36,543 nucleotides of DNA from Variovorax sp. Root473 (GCF_001426505.1 NZ_LMEV01000019.1:315279-351821), one strand, 5' to 3'; shown: positions 15,903 through 22,996, counted from the stretch's first letter. Numbers and translations: made by a program. The notes: a model not told the origin generated them from the sequence alone.

Positions 15903-16322
15903 ATGACCTCCATCAGCTACGACTCCGTGCAGGTCGGCGACGAGCTTCCCGCCTTGCAGCTTGCGCCGGTCAACCGCACGACGCTCGCGCTCTTTGCGGG
16001 CGCGTCGGGCGACCACAACCCGATCCACATCGACACCGACTTCGCGCGCAAGGCGGGCATGCCCGACGTGTTCGCGCAGGGCATGCTGGGCATGGCCTGG
16101 CTCGGCCGCCTGCTCACGCAGTGGGTGCCGCAGGCGCAGCTGCGCCGCTTCGACGTGCGCTTCCAGGGCATCACGCACCTGGGCCATGCCGTGCGCTGCA
16201 CCGGCCGCGTGGTCGAGAAGCTCGAGCACAACGGCGAGCGCTGCGTGCGCGTGGAGGTGCTCAGCGCCAACCAGTACGGCCAGCCCCGCATCGCGGGCGA
16301 AGCGCTCGTTGCGCTGCGCTGA
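15903..16322 (+). CDS. MaoC-family (R)-type enoyl-CoA hydratase, catalytic half
   Basis: A 139-residue hotdog-fold hydratase that adds water to 2-enoyl-CoA. The catalytic motif is intact: ASGDHNPIHID with Asp37 and His42. It is half the length of double-hotdog eukaryotic hydratase 2, so it must dimerise; the neighbouring MaoC-like protein with a Tyr at the catalytic position is the obvious partner. ATG 15903 was preferred over TTG 15885, which overlaps the preceding stop. No clear ribosome site precedes it, so translation may be coupled. Confidence 0.88.
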   Translation: MTSISYDSVQVGDELPALQLAPVNRTTLALFAGASGDHNPIHIDTDFARKAGMPDVFAQGMLGMAWLGRLLTQWVPQAQLRRFDVRFQGITHLGHAVRCTGRVVEKLEHNGERCVRVEVLSANQYGQPRIAGEALVALR

Positions 16323-16350
16323 ATCCCCTGAACGAAAGAAGACAGAAGAC

Positions 16351-17181
16351 ATGACACCCAAACTCGAAGGCAGGGTCGCCCTCATCACCGGCTCGGGCCG
16401 GGGCATCGGCCGCGCGATCGCGCTCAAGCTCGCGTCGGAAGGCGCGCGCATCGTCGTCAACGACCTCGATGCCGACCCGGCCGAGGAAACCGTGCAGGCC
16501 ATCTGCGCCGCGGGCGGCCAGGCTGTGGCCTGCGTCGGCAGCGTGTCGGCACCGGACTTTGCCGAGCGCTTCGTCGGCATCGCGGTGAGCGAATTCAAGG
16601 GCTTGGACATCATCGTCAACAACGCCGGCTACACCTGGGACAGCGTGGTGCAGAAGATGATCGACGAGCAGTGGTACGCGATGATCGACGTGCACCTGAC
16701 GGCGCCGTTTCGCATCCTGCGCGCCGCGCAGCCGGTGATTCGCGCGCTGGCGAAGGCCGAAGGCGAAGCAGGGCAGCGCGTGGTGCGCAAGGTGGTCAAC
16801 GTCTCGTCGGTGGCCGGGCTCTTCGGCAACGCGGGCCAGGCCAACTACTCGACCGCCAAGGCAGGCATCGTCGGCATGACGCAGACCCTGGCCAAGGAGT
16901 GGGGCCGCATGAACGTCACGGTGAACTGCGTGGCCTTCGGCTTCATCCAGACGCGGCTCACGGCCAGCACGGCGGAGGCCACCACGGCGAACATCGAGGG
17001 GCGCGAGATCAAGGTTGGCGTCAACCCCGGACTGCTGGCCATGATGGAACAGTCGATCCCGCTGGGCCGCGGCGGTACACCCGAAGAAGCGGCCGGCGCG
17101 GTGTACTTGCTGTGCGCGCCCGAGTCGGACTACGTGAGCGGCCAGACGCTCATGTGCACCGGTGGGCTCACGGGCATCTGA
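16351..17181 (+). CDS. Short-chain dehydrogenase/reductase, probable 3-hydroxyacyl-CoA dehydrogenase
   Basis: A 276-residue NAD(P)-dependent SDR. The Rossmann motif TGSGRGIG lies at about residues 14-21, NNAGYT follows strand 4, and the catalytic set is Ser153, Tyr166 and Lys170 (NVSSVAG, YSTAKAG). The aspartate after strand 2 (VVNDLDAD) favours NAD. The sequence resembles FabG-like and peroxisomal multifunctional-enzyme type dehydrogenases. Next to an (R)-type MaoC hydratase it is the natural 3-hydroxyacyl-CoA dehydrogenase of the operon. The ATG is 28 bases after the hydratase stop. One base separates its stop from the crotonase start. Confidence 0.9.
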   Translation: MTPKLEGRVALITGSGRGIGRAIALKLASEGARIVVNDLDADPAEETVQAICAAGGQAVACVGSVSAPDFAERFVGIAVSEFKGLDIIVNNAGYTWDSVVQKMIDEQWYAMIDVHLTAPFRILRAAQPVIRALAKAEGEAGQRVVRKVVNVSSVAGLFGNAGQANYSTAKAGIVGMTQTLAKEWGRMNVTVNCVAFGFIQTRLTASTAEATTANIEGREIKVGVNPGLLAMMEQSIPLGRGGTPEEAAGAVYLLCAPESDYVSGQTLMCTGGLTGI

Positions 17182-17182
17182 G

Positions 17183-17977
17183 ATGACCCTGCAGCTCGAA
17201 GAAGGCATTGCCTGGGGCGTGCAGGACGGCATCGGCCGCATCGTGCTGAAGCGGCCCGAACGCGCCAATTCGGTGTCGCTGGCGAGCAGCCATGTGCTGG
17301 CGCGCGCCATCGACGAGGTGCTCGACGCAGCGCCGCGCGCCATCCTGCTGACTGGCCAGGGGCGGGTGTTCTGCGCGGGCGGCGCCATCGACGATTTCAT
17401 GGCCGCGGGCGAGAAGCTGCCTGAGCTGGTGGACGCCATCCTCGATCGGCTGCATCCCGCGCTGCTGCGGCTGGCCCGAAGCCCGGCGCCGCTGGTGGTC
17501 GCGGTGAATGGCACGGTCGGCGGTGCTGGCGTGGGACTGGCGCTGTGCGGCGACTTCGTGCTCGCGGCCGAGTCGATGAAGCTGCGCACGGGTTATGCGG
17601 CCATCGGGTTGTCGCCGGACGCGGGGAGTTCGTATTTCCTGTCGCGGCGCATCGGCCCGGTGCGCGCGCAGCAATGGCTGATGCTCAGCGACCCGGTCGA
17701 CAGCGCGCGCTGTCTTGCTGCGGGCGCTGTCGATGCGCTGTACCCGGACGCCGAACTCGCGGCGGCTGCCGAAGCGCTGGTGGCGCGGCTGGCGAGCGGC
17801 GCGGCGGGGTCGTTCGCGGCCATCAAGGCGCTGTGCGGCGATGCGCCATCACGCCCGATCGACGCGCACTTCGAGATGGAGCATCGCCTGCTGCGCGAAC
17901 GCGCCGGCAGTGCGGACGCGCGTGAAGGCGTGGCGGCCTTCATTGCGAAGCGTGCACCGCGCTTCGTGGGTCACTGA
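17183..17977 (+). CDS. Crotonase-fold enoyl-CoA isomerase/hydratase, PaaG-like active site
   Basis: A 264-residue crotonase-superfamily enzyme. The oxyanion-hole segments are present (CAGGAIDDF and GTVGGAGVGLA). Neither of the two glutamates of classical enoyl-CoA hydratase is present: the first position is Gly in AGVGL and the second lies in the LRTGYAAIGL stretch. Instead there is Asp in GLSPDAGS, the position used by PaaG and delta3-delta2 enoyl-CoA isomerases. The protein is therefore more likely an isomerase than a hydratase, which fits an operon with a separate MaoC hydratase. The ATG is two bases after the SDR stop. It is the last gene of the operon. Confidence 0.88.
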   Translation: MTLQLEEGIAWGVQDGIGRIVLKRPERANSVSLASSHVLARAIDEVLDAAPRAILLTGQGRVFCAGGAIDDFMAAGEKLPELVDAILDRLHPALLRLARSPAPLVVAVNGTVGGAGVGLALCGDFVLAAESMKLRTGYAAIGLSPDAGSSYFLSRRIGPVRAQQWLMLSDPVDSARCLAAGAVDALYPDAELAAAAEALVARLASGAAGSFAAIKALCGDAPSRPIDAHFEMEHRLLRERAGSADAREGVAAFIAKRAPRFVGH

Positions 17978-18101
17978 CGAGACCGGCCCGTGGCAGCCGC
18001 AATGCGGAGGTCGCGGTACAGGAAGAAGTCACGCATCCCGTCCGGGACCTGGTCGGTGTCGCCGGGTTTGACGGGAGAGAACGGGGTGGCGGTTCGGTCC
18101 G
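17971..18101 (-). pseudogene. Decayed cupin-like gene fragment
   Basis: On the minus strand an open frame ending at TGA (17973-17971) encodes about 40 residues, including DGMRDFFLYRDLRIAAATG. The phrase LRDFF-YRDLGIAxATxG is familiar from the start of small cupin-domain proteins. No cupin barrel follows: the frame stops, overlapping the last seven bases of the crotonase gene. This suggests the 5' part of a lost gene. It could be chance coding in GC-rich DNA. Confidence 0.35.
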
Positions 18102-18173
18102 ACAGTGAGCGCCTTCACGGGGAAGATGCTGCAATGCAGCATGCTTAAACCGTTCCTGCGCGCGGCCCATGGG

Positions 18174-18202
18174 TTGACGGCCGGGAGCCCGCTCCAGATA
18201 CT
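18174..18202 (+). promoter_or_regulatory. Candidate promoter giving a leaderless ArsR transcript
   Basis: TTGACG (18174-18179) and GATACT (18197-18202) are 17 bases apart. Seven bases separate the -10 from the ATG at 18210, so transcription should begin at or within a base of the start codon. No Shine-Dalgarno sequence precedes the ATG. Confidence 0.5.
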
Positions 18203-18209
18203 CAACCGC

Positions 18210-18677
18210 ATGGTTCACTCAGATGCACTGGACGCCGTGTTTGCGGCCCTGTCCGACCCGACGCGTCGCAGCGTGCTCGAAGCGCTGGGCGAGGGCAGCC
18301 TCAGCGTGACCGAACTCGCCGAACCGCATGGCATGTCGCTGACCGGCTTCATGAAGCACCTGCGCGTGCTCGAAGGCGCCGGCCTCATCTCGCGCACGAA
18401 GGCGGGCCGCGTCGTGCGCTGCGAGCTGTCGGCGGGCCCGATGCAAGAGGCTGCCGCGTGGCTCTCGCGCTATGAGAAGTTCTGGACCGGCCGCCTCGAC
18501 GCACTGGCGCGCTTTCTCTATCACCAGGAGGACACCGAATGGCGAAGCCTTCCCCCGGCGGCAACGCCGGACGCACCCCAGGCCACATCCCCGAACGCCC
18601 CTCGCTCACGCTGCGCCGACACTTCCGCGTCAGCCCCGCCAAAGTCTGGCGCGCGTGGACCGACCCGCAAGCGCTGA
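18210..18677 (+). CDS. ArsR-family winged-helix regulator
   Basis: A 155-residue regulator. Residues 1-100 form the ArsR winged helix: DAVFAALSDPTRRSVLEAL, then SVTELAEPHGMSLTGFMKHLRVLEGAG as recognition helix and KAGRVVRCELSAGPM as wing. There is no cysteine metal site in the recognition helix, so it belongs to the non-metal group usually found next to SRPBCC/AHSA1 proteins. The last ~45 residues are low-complexity and come from a 139-base overlap with the next gene; the domain proper ends near ALARFLYHQE. It heads the sigma factor/DGPF/exporter cluster and probably represses it. ATG 18210 fits both the family and the promoter just upstream. Confidence 0.85.
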   Translation: MVHSDALDAVFAALSDPTRRSVLEALGEGSLSVTELAEPHGMSLTGFMKHLRVLEGAGLISRTKAGRVVRCELSAGPMQEAAAWLSRYEKFWTGRLDALARFLYHQEDTEWRSLPPAATPDAPQATSPNAPRSRCADTSASAPPKSGARGPTRKR

Positions 18678-19033
18678 AGCACTGGTTCGGCCCCGAGGAG
18701 ATCGTCGACGTGCCACTGGCCGAGGTCGACCTGCGCGTGGGCGGGCGCTTTCGCGTGACCATGCTGGCGGCCGACGGCGAGACGCACGACGTGAGCGGCA
18801 CTTATCTGGAGGTCGTGCCCGAGCGCAGGCTGGTCTTCAGCTGGGCCTGGCGCAGCACGCCCGAGCGCGAGTCGCGCGTCACGCTGCAACTGGAGCCCGA
18901 TGCGGGCGGCTGCGCGTTCGTGCTCATGCACCAGCAGTTCTTCGACGAAGCGGCGCGCGACGGCCACGCCCACGGCTGGACCGGCGCCCTCGTCAAGCTC
19001 GAGAGTCGGCTGCTCGGAGGCGACACCGGGTGA
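18539..19033 (+). CDS. SRPBCC (AHSA1/activator of Hsp90-like) domain protein
   Basis: A 164-residue protein with one SRPBCC ligand-binding fold. Characteristic segments are LTLRRHFRVSPAKVWRAWTD, LKHWFGPEEI, VGGRFRVTM and the C-terminal GWTGALVKLESRL helix, as in AHSA1-like bacterial proteins. The hydrophobic cavity binds an unknown small molecule; no enzymatic residues are evident. The ATG follows CACCAGGAG and lies well inside the ArsR reading frame (139-base overlap in another frame). The stop overlaps the sigma factor GTG (GTGA). ArsR-SRPBCC pairs are common. Confidence 0.88.
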   Translation: MAKPSPGGNAGRTPGHIPERPSLTLRRHFRVSPAKVWRAWTDPQALKHWFGPEEIVDVPLAEVDLRVGGRFRVTMLAADGETHDVSGTYLEVVPERRLVFSWAWRSTPERESRVTLQLEPDAGGCAFVLMHQQFFDEAARDGHAHGWTGALVKLESRLLGGDTG

Positions 19034-20304
19034 CAGTCCCACCCACCGCCATCGCCGACGCGCTGGACGCGATCTACCGCACCGAGTCGCGCCGCATCTT
19101 CGCGACGCTGGTGCGCCTGCTCGGCGATTTCGACCTCGCCGAAGAAGCCCTGCACGACGCCTTTCGCGCTGCGCTCGAACAATGGCCGCGCGAGGGCGTG
19201 CCGACCAACCCGCGTGCCTGGCTGGTGTCGGCGGGGCGCTTCAAGTCCATCGACGGCCTCCGTCGGCAGGCGCGTTTCACGGCGTGGGACGACGCCACCG
19301 CCCATACCGACACGCTGGCCGACCCCGCGCCCGCGTGGCACGAGGTCGACCCCGATGCCGACGCGCTCGAGGACGACCGCCTGCGCCTGATCTTCACCTG
19401 CTGCCACCCCGCGCTCGCGCCCGACGCCCAGGTGGCGCTGACGCTGCGCGAGGTTTGCGGGCTGGCGACCGAGGAGATCGCGCGCGCCTTTCTCGTGCCG
19501 GCGCCCACCATCGCGCAGCGCATCGTGCGGGCCAAGGCGCGCATCCGCGACGGCGGCATTCCGTACCAGGTGCCGGGTCTGGCCGAACTGCCCGAGCGGC
19601 TCGACGCCGTGCTGCGCGTGGTGTACCTCGTGTTCAACGAAGGCTACGCCGCTTCGTCGGGCGAGAGCGTGACGCGTGCCGACCTGTCGGCCGAGGCGAT
19701 CCGGCTCGGGCGCTTGGTGGCCGAACTGCTGCCCGATCCCGAGGCGCTGGGCCTGCTCGCGCTGATGCTGCTGCACGATGCGCGCCGCGCCGCGCGCACG
19801 TCGGCGCAGGGCGAGTTGGTGCTGCTCGACGCGCAGGACCGCAGCCTGTGGCATCGCGAACAGATCGGGGAGGGCGCGGCGCTGGTCGAGCGCGCGCTGC
19901 GGTCGCGCCGCTTCGGCCCGTACACCTTGCAGGCCGCCATTGCGGCCGTGCATGCCGAAGCGCTCGAGGCCGCCGACACCGACTGGCCACAGATCGTCGG
20001 GCTGTACGACGTGCTGCTGCGGATCGATCCCTCGCCCGTGGCCGAACTCAACCGCGCAGCAGCCGTTGCAATGCGCGACGGGCCGGCAGCGGGGCTCGCG
20101 CTGATCGATGCACTGCTCGCACGCGGCGCGCTGGTCCAGTACCACCTGGCGCATGGCGCGCGTGCCGAGCTGTGCCGGCGCCTGGGCCGCACCGGCGATG
20201 CGCGTGAGGCTTATCTGCAGGCGCTGTCACTGGTCCGCCAGCAGCCCGAGCGGCAATTCCTGGAGCGGCAGCTGGCGTCGTTGCCCGAGGCAAAAAAATT
20301 CTGA
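19030..20304 (+). CDS. ECF sigma factor of the ECF42/SigJ-like type with DUF6596 and TPR tail
   Basis: A 424-residue sigma factor, more than twice the length of a plain ECF sigma. Region 2 covers about residues 10-75 (RIFATLVRLLGDFDLAEEALHDAF). Region 4 covers about 115-170 (LTLREVCGLATEEIARAFLV, then TIAQRIVRAKARIRD). The C-terminal ~240 residues are the DUF6596 domain (VYLVFNEGYAAS) and TPR-like helices (PVAELNRAAAVAM, YHLAHGARAELCRRLGR). This architecture is known from the ECF42 group, whose members lack a classical anti-sigma factor and sit beside DGPF proteins, as here. GTG 19030 is the start because it overlaps the preceding TGA. Two DGPF genes and an exporter follow. Confidence 0.92.
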   Translation: MTVPPTAIADALDAIYRTESRRIFATLVRLLGDFDLAEEALHDAFRAALEQWPREGVPTNPRAWLVSAGRFKSIDGLRRQARFTAWDDATAHTDTLADPAPAWHEVDPDADALEDDRLRLIFTCCHPALAPDAQVALTLREVCGLATEEIARAFLVPAPTIAQRIVRAKARIRDGGIPYQVPGLAELPERLDAVLRVVYLVFNEGYAASSGESVTRADLSAEAIRLGRLVAELLPDPEALGLLALMLLHDARRAARTSAQGELVLLDAQDRSLWHREQIGEGAALVERALRSRRFGPYTLQAAIAAVHAEALEAADTDWPQIVGLYDVLLRIDPSPVAELNRAAAVAMRDGPAAGLALIDALLARGALVQYHLAHGARAELCRRLGRTGDAREAYLQALSLVRQQPERQFLERQLASLPEAKKF

Positions 20305-20311
20305 GGCCCAC

Positions 20312-20339
20312 TGTCGATTTCGGCCATTGCCGTTCGACC
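20312..20339 (+). promoter_or_regulatory. Candidate ECF42-dependent promoter TGTCGA-N17-CGACC
   Basis: TGTCGA (20312-20317) and CGACC (20335-20339) are 17 bases apart in the 72-base gap between the sigma gene and the first DGPF gene. As I recall, the promoter reported for Streptomyces ECF42 has TGTCGA at -35 and a CGA(C/T)C-like -10. The start would fall near 20345-20348, about 30 bases before the ATG, leaving room for the AAGGAG site. Confidence 0.6.
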
Positions 20340-20376
20340 AGTGAGGTCCTCACTCAAACCTGCAAGGAGATTCCGC

Positions 20377-20757
20377 ATGAAATACCTCTGCCTCGTTCAT
20401 TGCGACGAAGCGGTGCTTCGCGCGCTGCCGCCCGACGAGCGCCGCGTGCTCGACGCCGATTCGATGGCCTACGACCGCCTGCTCGAAGCCGCCGGCCACT
20501 TCATCGCCGCCGAGGCGTTGACCCCGGTGAGCGCCGCCAAGGTCGTGCAGGTGCGCCACGGCCGGCGCTCGCACGTCGACGGCCCGTATGCCGAAGCCCG
20601 CGAGCAGCTGTGCGGCTTCATCCTGGTCAAGGCGCGCGACCTGAACGCCGCGATCCAGCTGGCGGGCCGCATTCCGATGGCGCGCTACGGCGCCATCGAG
20701 GTGCGTCCCATCGATGTCCTGGAAATGATCGAAACCCCCGAGGGGAATGCCGCATGA
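20377..20757 (+). CDS. DGPF/YCII-related protein 1
   Basis: A 126-residue ferredoxin-like alpha-beta fold protein of the DGPF (YCII-related) family. It begins MKYLCLVHCDEAVL and carries the variant motif VDGPYAEAREQLCGF, then AGRIPMARYGAIEVRPI. Function is unknown; the family is encoded next to ECF42 sigma factors and is thought to be their main target. CAAGGAG lies five bases before ATTCCGC-ATG. The stop overlaps the start of a second, diverged copy (ATGA). Confidence 0.9.
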   Translation: MKYLCLVHCDEAVLRALPPDERRVLDADSMAYDRLLEAAGHFIAAEALTPVSAAKVVQVRHGRRSHVDGPYAEAREQLCGFILVKARDLNAAIQLAGRIPMARYGAIEVRPIDVLEMIETPEGNAA

Positions 20758-21131
20758 GATACCTTTGCCTGATCTACGGAACCGACGCGCAGACGAGCCA
20801 CTTCTCGGCGCAGGACATGGACCGCTACATCCACGAACACCTCGACTACGACGCGCACCTGCAGGCGCTCGGCAAGCTCGTCGCGGCCGAGGCCCTGCAG
20901 CCGGCCGGCACCGCGGTCACGGTGCGCATGCGCAACGACAAGCTCTCGGTCACCGACGGGCCGTTCGTCGAAACCAGCGAGCAGCTGGGCGGCTTCTACG
21001 TGGTCAAGGCCGACAGCGACGAAGAGGCGCTGCAGCTCGCGGCCGGCATTCCGTCGGCTCGCTTCAGCAGCATCGAGGTGCGCAAGGCGTTCTCGATCAG
21101 CGACAGCGGCGACCAGGGGTCGGGCCCATGA
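20754..21131 (+). CDS. DGPF/YCII-related protein 2
   Basis: A 125-residue paralogue of the preceding protein with the canonical motif VTDGPFVETSEQLGGFYVV and the C-terminal block AAGIPSARFSSIEVR. It starts MRYLCLIYGTDAQ. The two copies are collinear but clearly diverged, so they are unlikely to result from a recent duplication; a heterodimer is possible. Its stop overlaps the exporter start, continuing the coupled chain of genes. No catalytic activity is established for the family. Confidence 0.9.
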   Translation: MRYLCLIYGTDAQTSHFSAQDMDRYIHEHLDYDAHLQALGKLVAAEALQPAGTAVTVRMRNDKLSVTDGPFVETSEQLGGFYVVKADSDEEALQLAAGIPSARFSSIEVRKAFSISDSGDQGSGP

Positions 21132-22723
21132 GCGGCGCAACGCAGCGCGTGACACCCGCCCGCGCCACCGCGCGCGAATGGACCGGGCTGGCGGTCATCG
21201 CACTGCCGTGCATGCTCTATTCGATGGACCTCACGGTGCTGAACCTGGCGATCCCGTCGATCAGCGAAGACCTCAAGCCCACCGCCTCGCAACTGCTGTG
21301 GATCGTCGACATCTACGGCTTCTTCGTGGCCGGCCTGCTGGTCACCATGGGCACGCTGGGCGATCGCATCGGGCGGCGCCGGCTGCTGCTGATCGGTGCG
21401 ATGGCGTTCGGCGTGGCCTCGGTGCTCGCGGCTTTCTCGACCAGCGCCAACATGCTGATCGTCACGCGCGCGCTGCTGGGCGTGGCGGGGGCGACGCTGG
21501 CGCCTTCGACGCTCTCGCTGATCCGCAACATGTTCCTCGATCCGGCGCAGCGCACCGTGGCCATCGGCGTGTGGATCTCGAGCTATTCAGCCGGCGCGGT
21601 CATCGGGCCGGTGCTGGGCGGCGTGCTGCTGCAGTTCTTTCCGTGGGGCTCGGTGTTTCTCATCGGCGTGCCGGTGATGGTGCTGCTGCTGGCGCTCGGG
21701 CCGTGGCTCTTGCCAGAGTACCGCGACCCCGATGCGGGCGCGCTCGACCTGGCCAGCGTGGCGCTCTGGCTGGGCGCCGTGCTGGCGGCCATCTACGGCA
21801 TCAAGCAGGTGGCCGAGCGCGGGCCTGATGGCGTGTCGCTGATGGCCATCGCGGCCGGTGCGTTGCTGGGCTGGCTGTTCGCGCGCCGGCAGGGGCGGCT
21901 GGCCAACCCGATGATCGACCTGCGCCTGTTCAGGCTGCCGGCCTTCAGCGTCTCGCTCGGGGCCTACATGCTGGCCTGCTTCGTGATGTTCGGCCTCTTT
22001 CTCTACAACGCCCAGTACCTGCAGCTGGTGCTCGGCCTGTCACCGCTGGAGGCGGGCCTGTGGAGCATGCCGAGCGCCGGCGCCTTCATCGTCGGCTCGA
22101 TGGTCGTGCCCGCACTCACGCGGCGCCTGTGTCCGGCCTACGTGATGGGCGGCGGGCTGGGCGTGGCGGCGCTGGGCTTCGGCATGCTGGTGCTGTTGCC
22201 CGCGCAGGGCGGGCTGGCCTGGATGGTGACGAGCGCGATCATTTCTTCGCTTGGCCTGGCGCCGGTGTTCACCCTGGCCACCGACCTGGTCGTGGGCAGC
22301 GCACCGCCCGAGCGCGCGGGCGTGGCCTCGGCGATCTCGGAGACCAGCTCCGAGTTCGGCGGGGCGCTGGGCATCGCCATCCTCGGCAGCGTCGGCGCGG
22401 CGATCTACCGCACGGCGATGGTCGATGCGGTGCCGGCCGGTCTCGCCGATGCTGCGGCGGTCGACGCCGCGCGCAGCACCCTGGGCGGGGCGCTGGCGCT
22501 GGCCGGTGAACTGCCCGGCGCTACCGGTACCGCGCTGCTCGACACGGGGCGCGAGGCGCTGCTGCGCGCCCTGCGGCTGGTGGCCGGCCTGTGCGCGGTG
22601 GTGCTGCTGTTCGTGGGTGTGCTGGTGGCAGTGCGACTGCGTGGCGTGGGCGTGTCGCATGGCGCGGAAGAAGAGGAAGCGCGCGCCATACCCCCGGGCG
22701 GCGCCGCATTGCCGGAGCGTTGA
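21128..22723 (+). CDS. DHA2-family (14-helix) multidrug MFS exporter
   Basis: A 531-residue proton-coupled drug exporter of the DHA2 class (QacA/SmvA/LfrA-like). Visible motifs are D1, SMDLTVLNLAIPSI, in helix 1; motif A, GTLGDRIGRRRLLL, after helix 2; and antiporter motif C, GPVLGGVLL, in helix 5. About fourteen hydrophobic segments can be traced. The C terminus has a short charged tail. ATG 21128 overlaps the DGPF2 stop, so it belongs to the same transcript as the sigma factor module. This suggests the module responds to, and exports, a toxic compound. Substrate unknown. Confidence 0.92.
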   Translation: MSGATQRVTPARATAREWTGLAVIALPCMLYSMDLTVLNLAIPSISEDLKPTASQLLWIVDIYGFFVAGLLVTMGTLGDRIGRRRLLLIGAMAFGVASVLAAFSTSANMLIVTRALLGVAGATLAPSTLSLIRNMFLDPAQRTVAIGVWISSYSAGAVIGPVLGGVLLQFFPWGSVFLIGVPVMVLLLALGPWLLPEYRDPDAGALDLASVALWLGAVLAAIYGIKQVAERGPDGVSLMAIAAGALLGWLFARRQGRLANPMIDLRLFRLPAFSVSLGAYMLACFVMFGLFLYNAQYLQLVLGLSPLEAGLWSMPSAGAFIVGSMVVPALTRRLCPAYVMGGGLGVAALGFGMLVLLPAQGGLAWMVTSAIISSLGLAPVFTLATDLVVGSAPPERAGVASAISETSSEFGGALGIAILGSVGAAIYRTAMVDAVPAGLADAAAVDAARSTLGGALALAGELPGATGTALLDTGREALLRALRLVAGLCAVVLLFVGVLVAVRLRGVGVSHGAEEEEARAIPPGGAALPER

Positions 22724-22777
22724 CGAGCCTCCATACTGGGGCTTCCACGACGCATCCCACGACCGAACGGAGGCCCC

Positions 22778-22963
22778 ATGAGCAACGAACTGCGCAAGAA
22801 GCTGCATGACCTGGCGGAACTGTCCGACAGCACCTCCGACCCGCAGACCAAGGCCATCGTCGAGGCGATCCGGCTGCAGACCGCGGTGCTGAACGAGCGG
22901 CTGTTCAGCATCGAGCTGCAGCTCGGCGTGCTCGCCAAGCGCATGGAAAACACCACAGACTGA
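22778..22963 (+). CDS. Small protein of unknown function (61 residues)
   Basis: I do not recognise this gene. It encodes 61 residues beginning MSNELRKKLHDLAELS. The sequence is almost entirely predicted helix, with heptad-like hydrophobic spacing in the second half (VEAIRLQTAVLNERLFSIELQLGVL), which suggests a short coiled coil. It has no cysteine and no membrane segment. GGAGG lies four bases before the ATG, so it is probably translated. It sits 54 bases after the exporter and 33 bases before aroC. Confidence 0.7.
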   Translation: MSNELRKKLHDLAELSDSTSDPQTKAIVEAIRLQTAVLNERLFSIELQLGVLAKRMENTTD

Positions 22964-22980
22964 GTCGGCTGCCGCTTTGT

Positions 22981-22993
22981 GGGGATAATCCCC
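22981..22993 (+). promoter_or_regulatory. Candidate aroC -10 region within a 13-base palindrome
   Basis: GGGGAT-A-ATCCCC (22981-22993) contains the -10-like hexamer GATAAT (22984-22989). Seven bases then separate it from the aroC ATG at 22997, and no Shine-Dalgarno sequence is present. A leaderless transcript is implied. The -35 is poor. Confidence 0.45.
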
Positions 22994-22996
22994 GCC

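Noticed and set aside
17978..18209. Small plus-strand and minus-strand frames in the gap before arsR
   Set aside because: Apart from the weak cupin-like fragment, the translations look random and lack ribosome sites; the arsR promoter occupies the right end.
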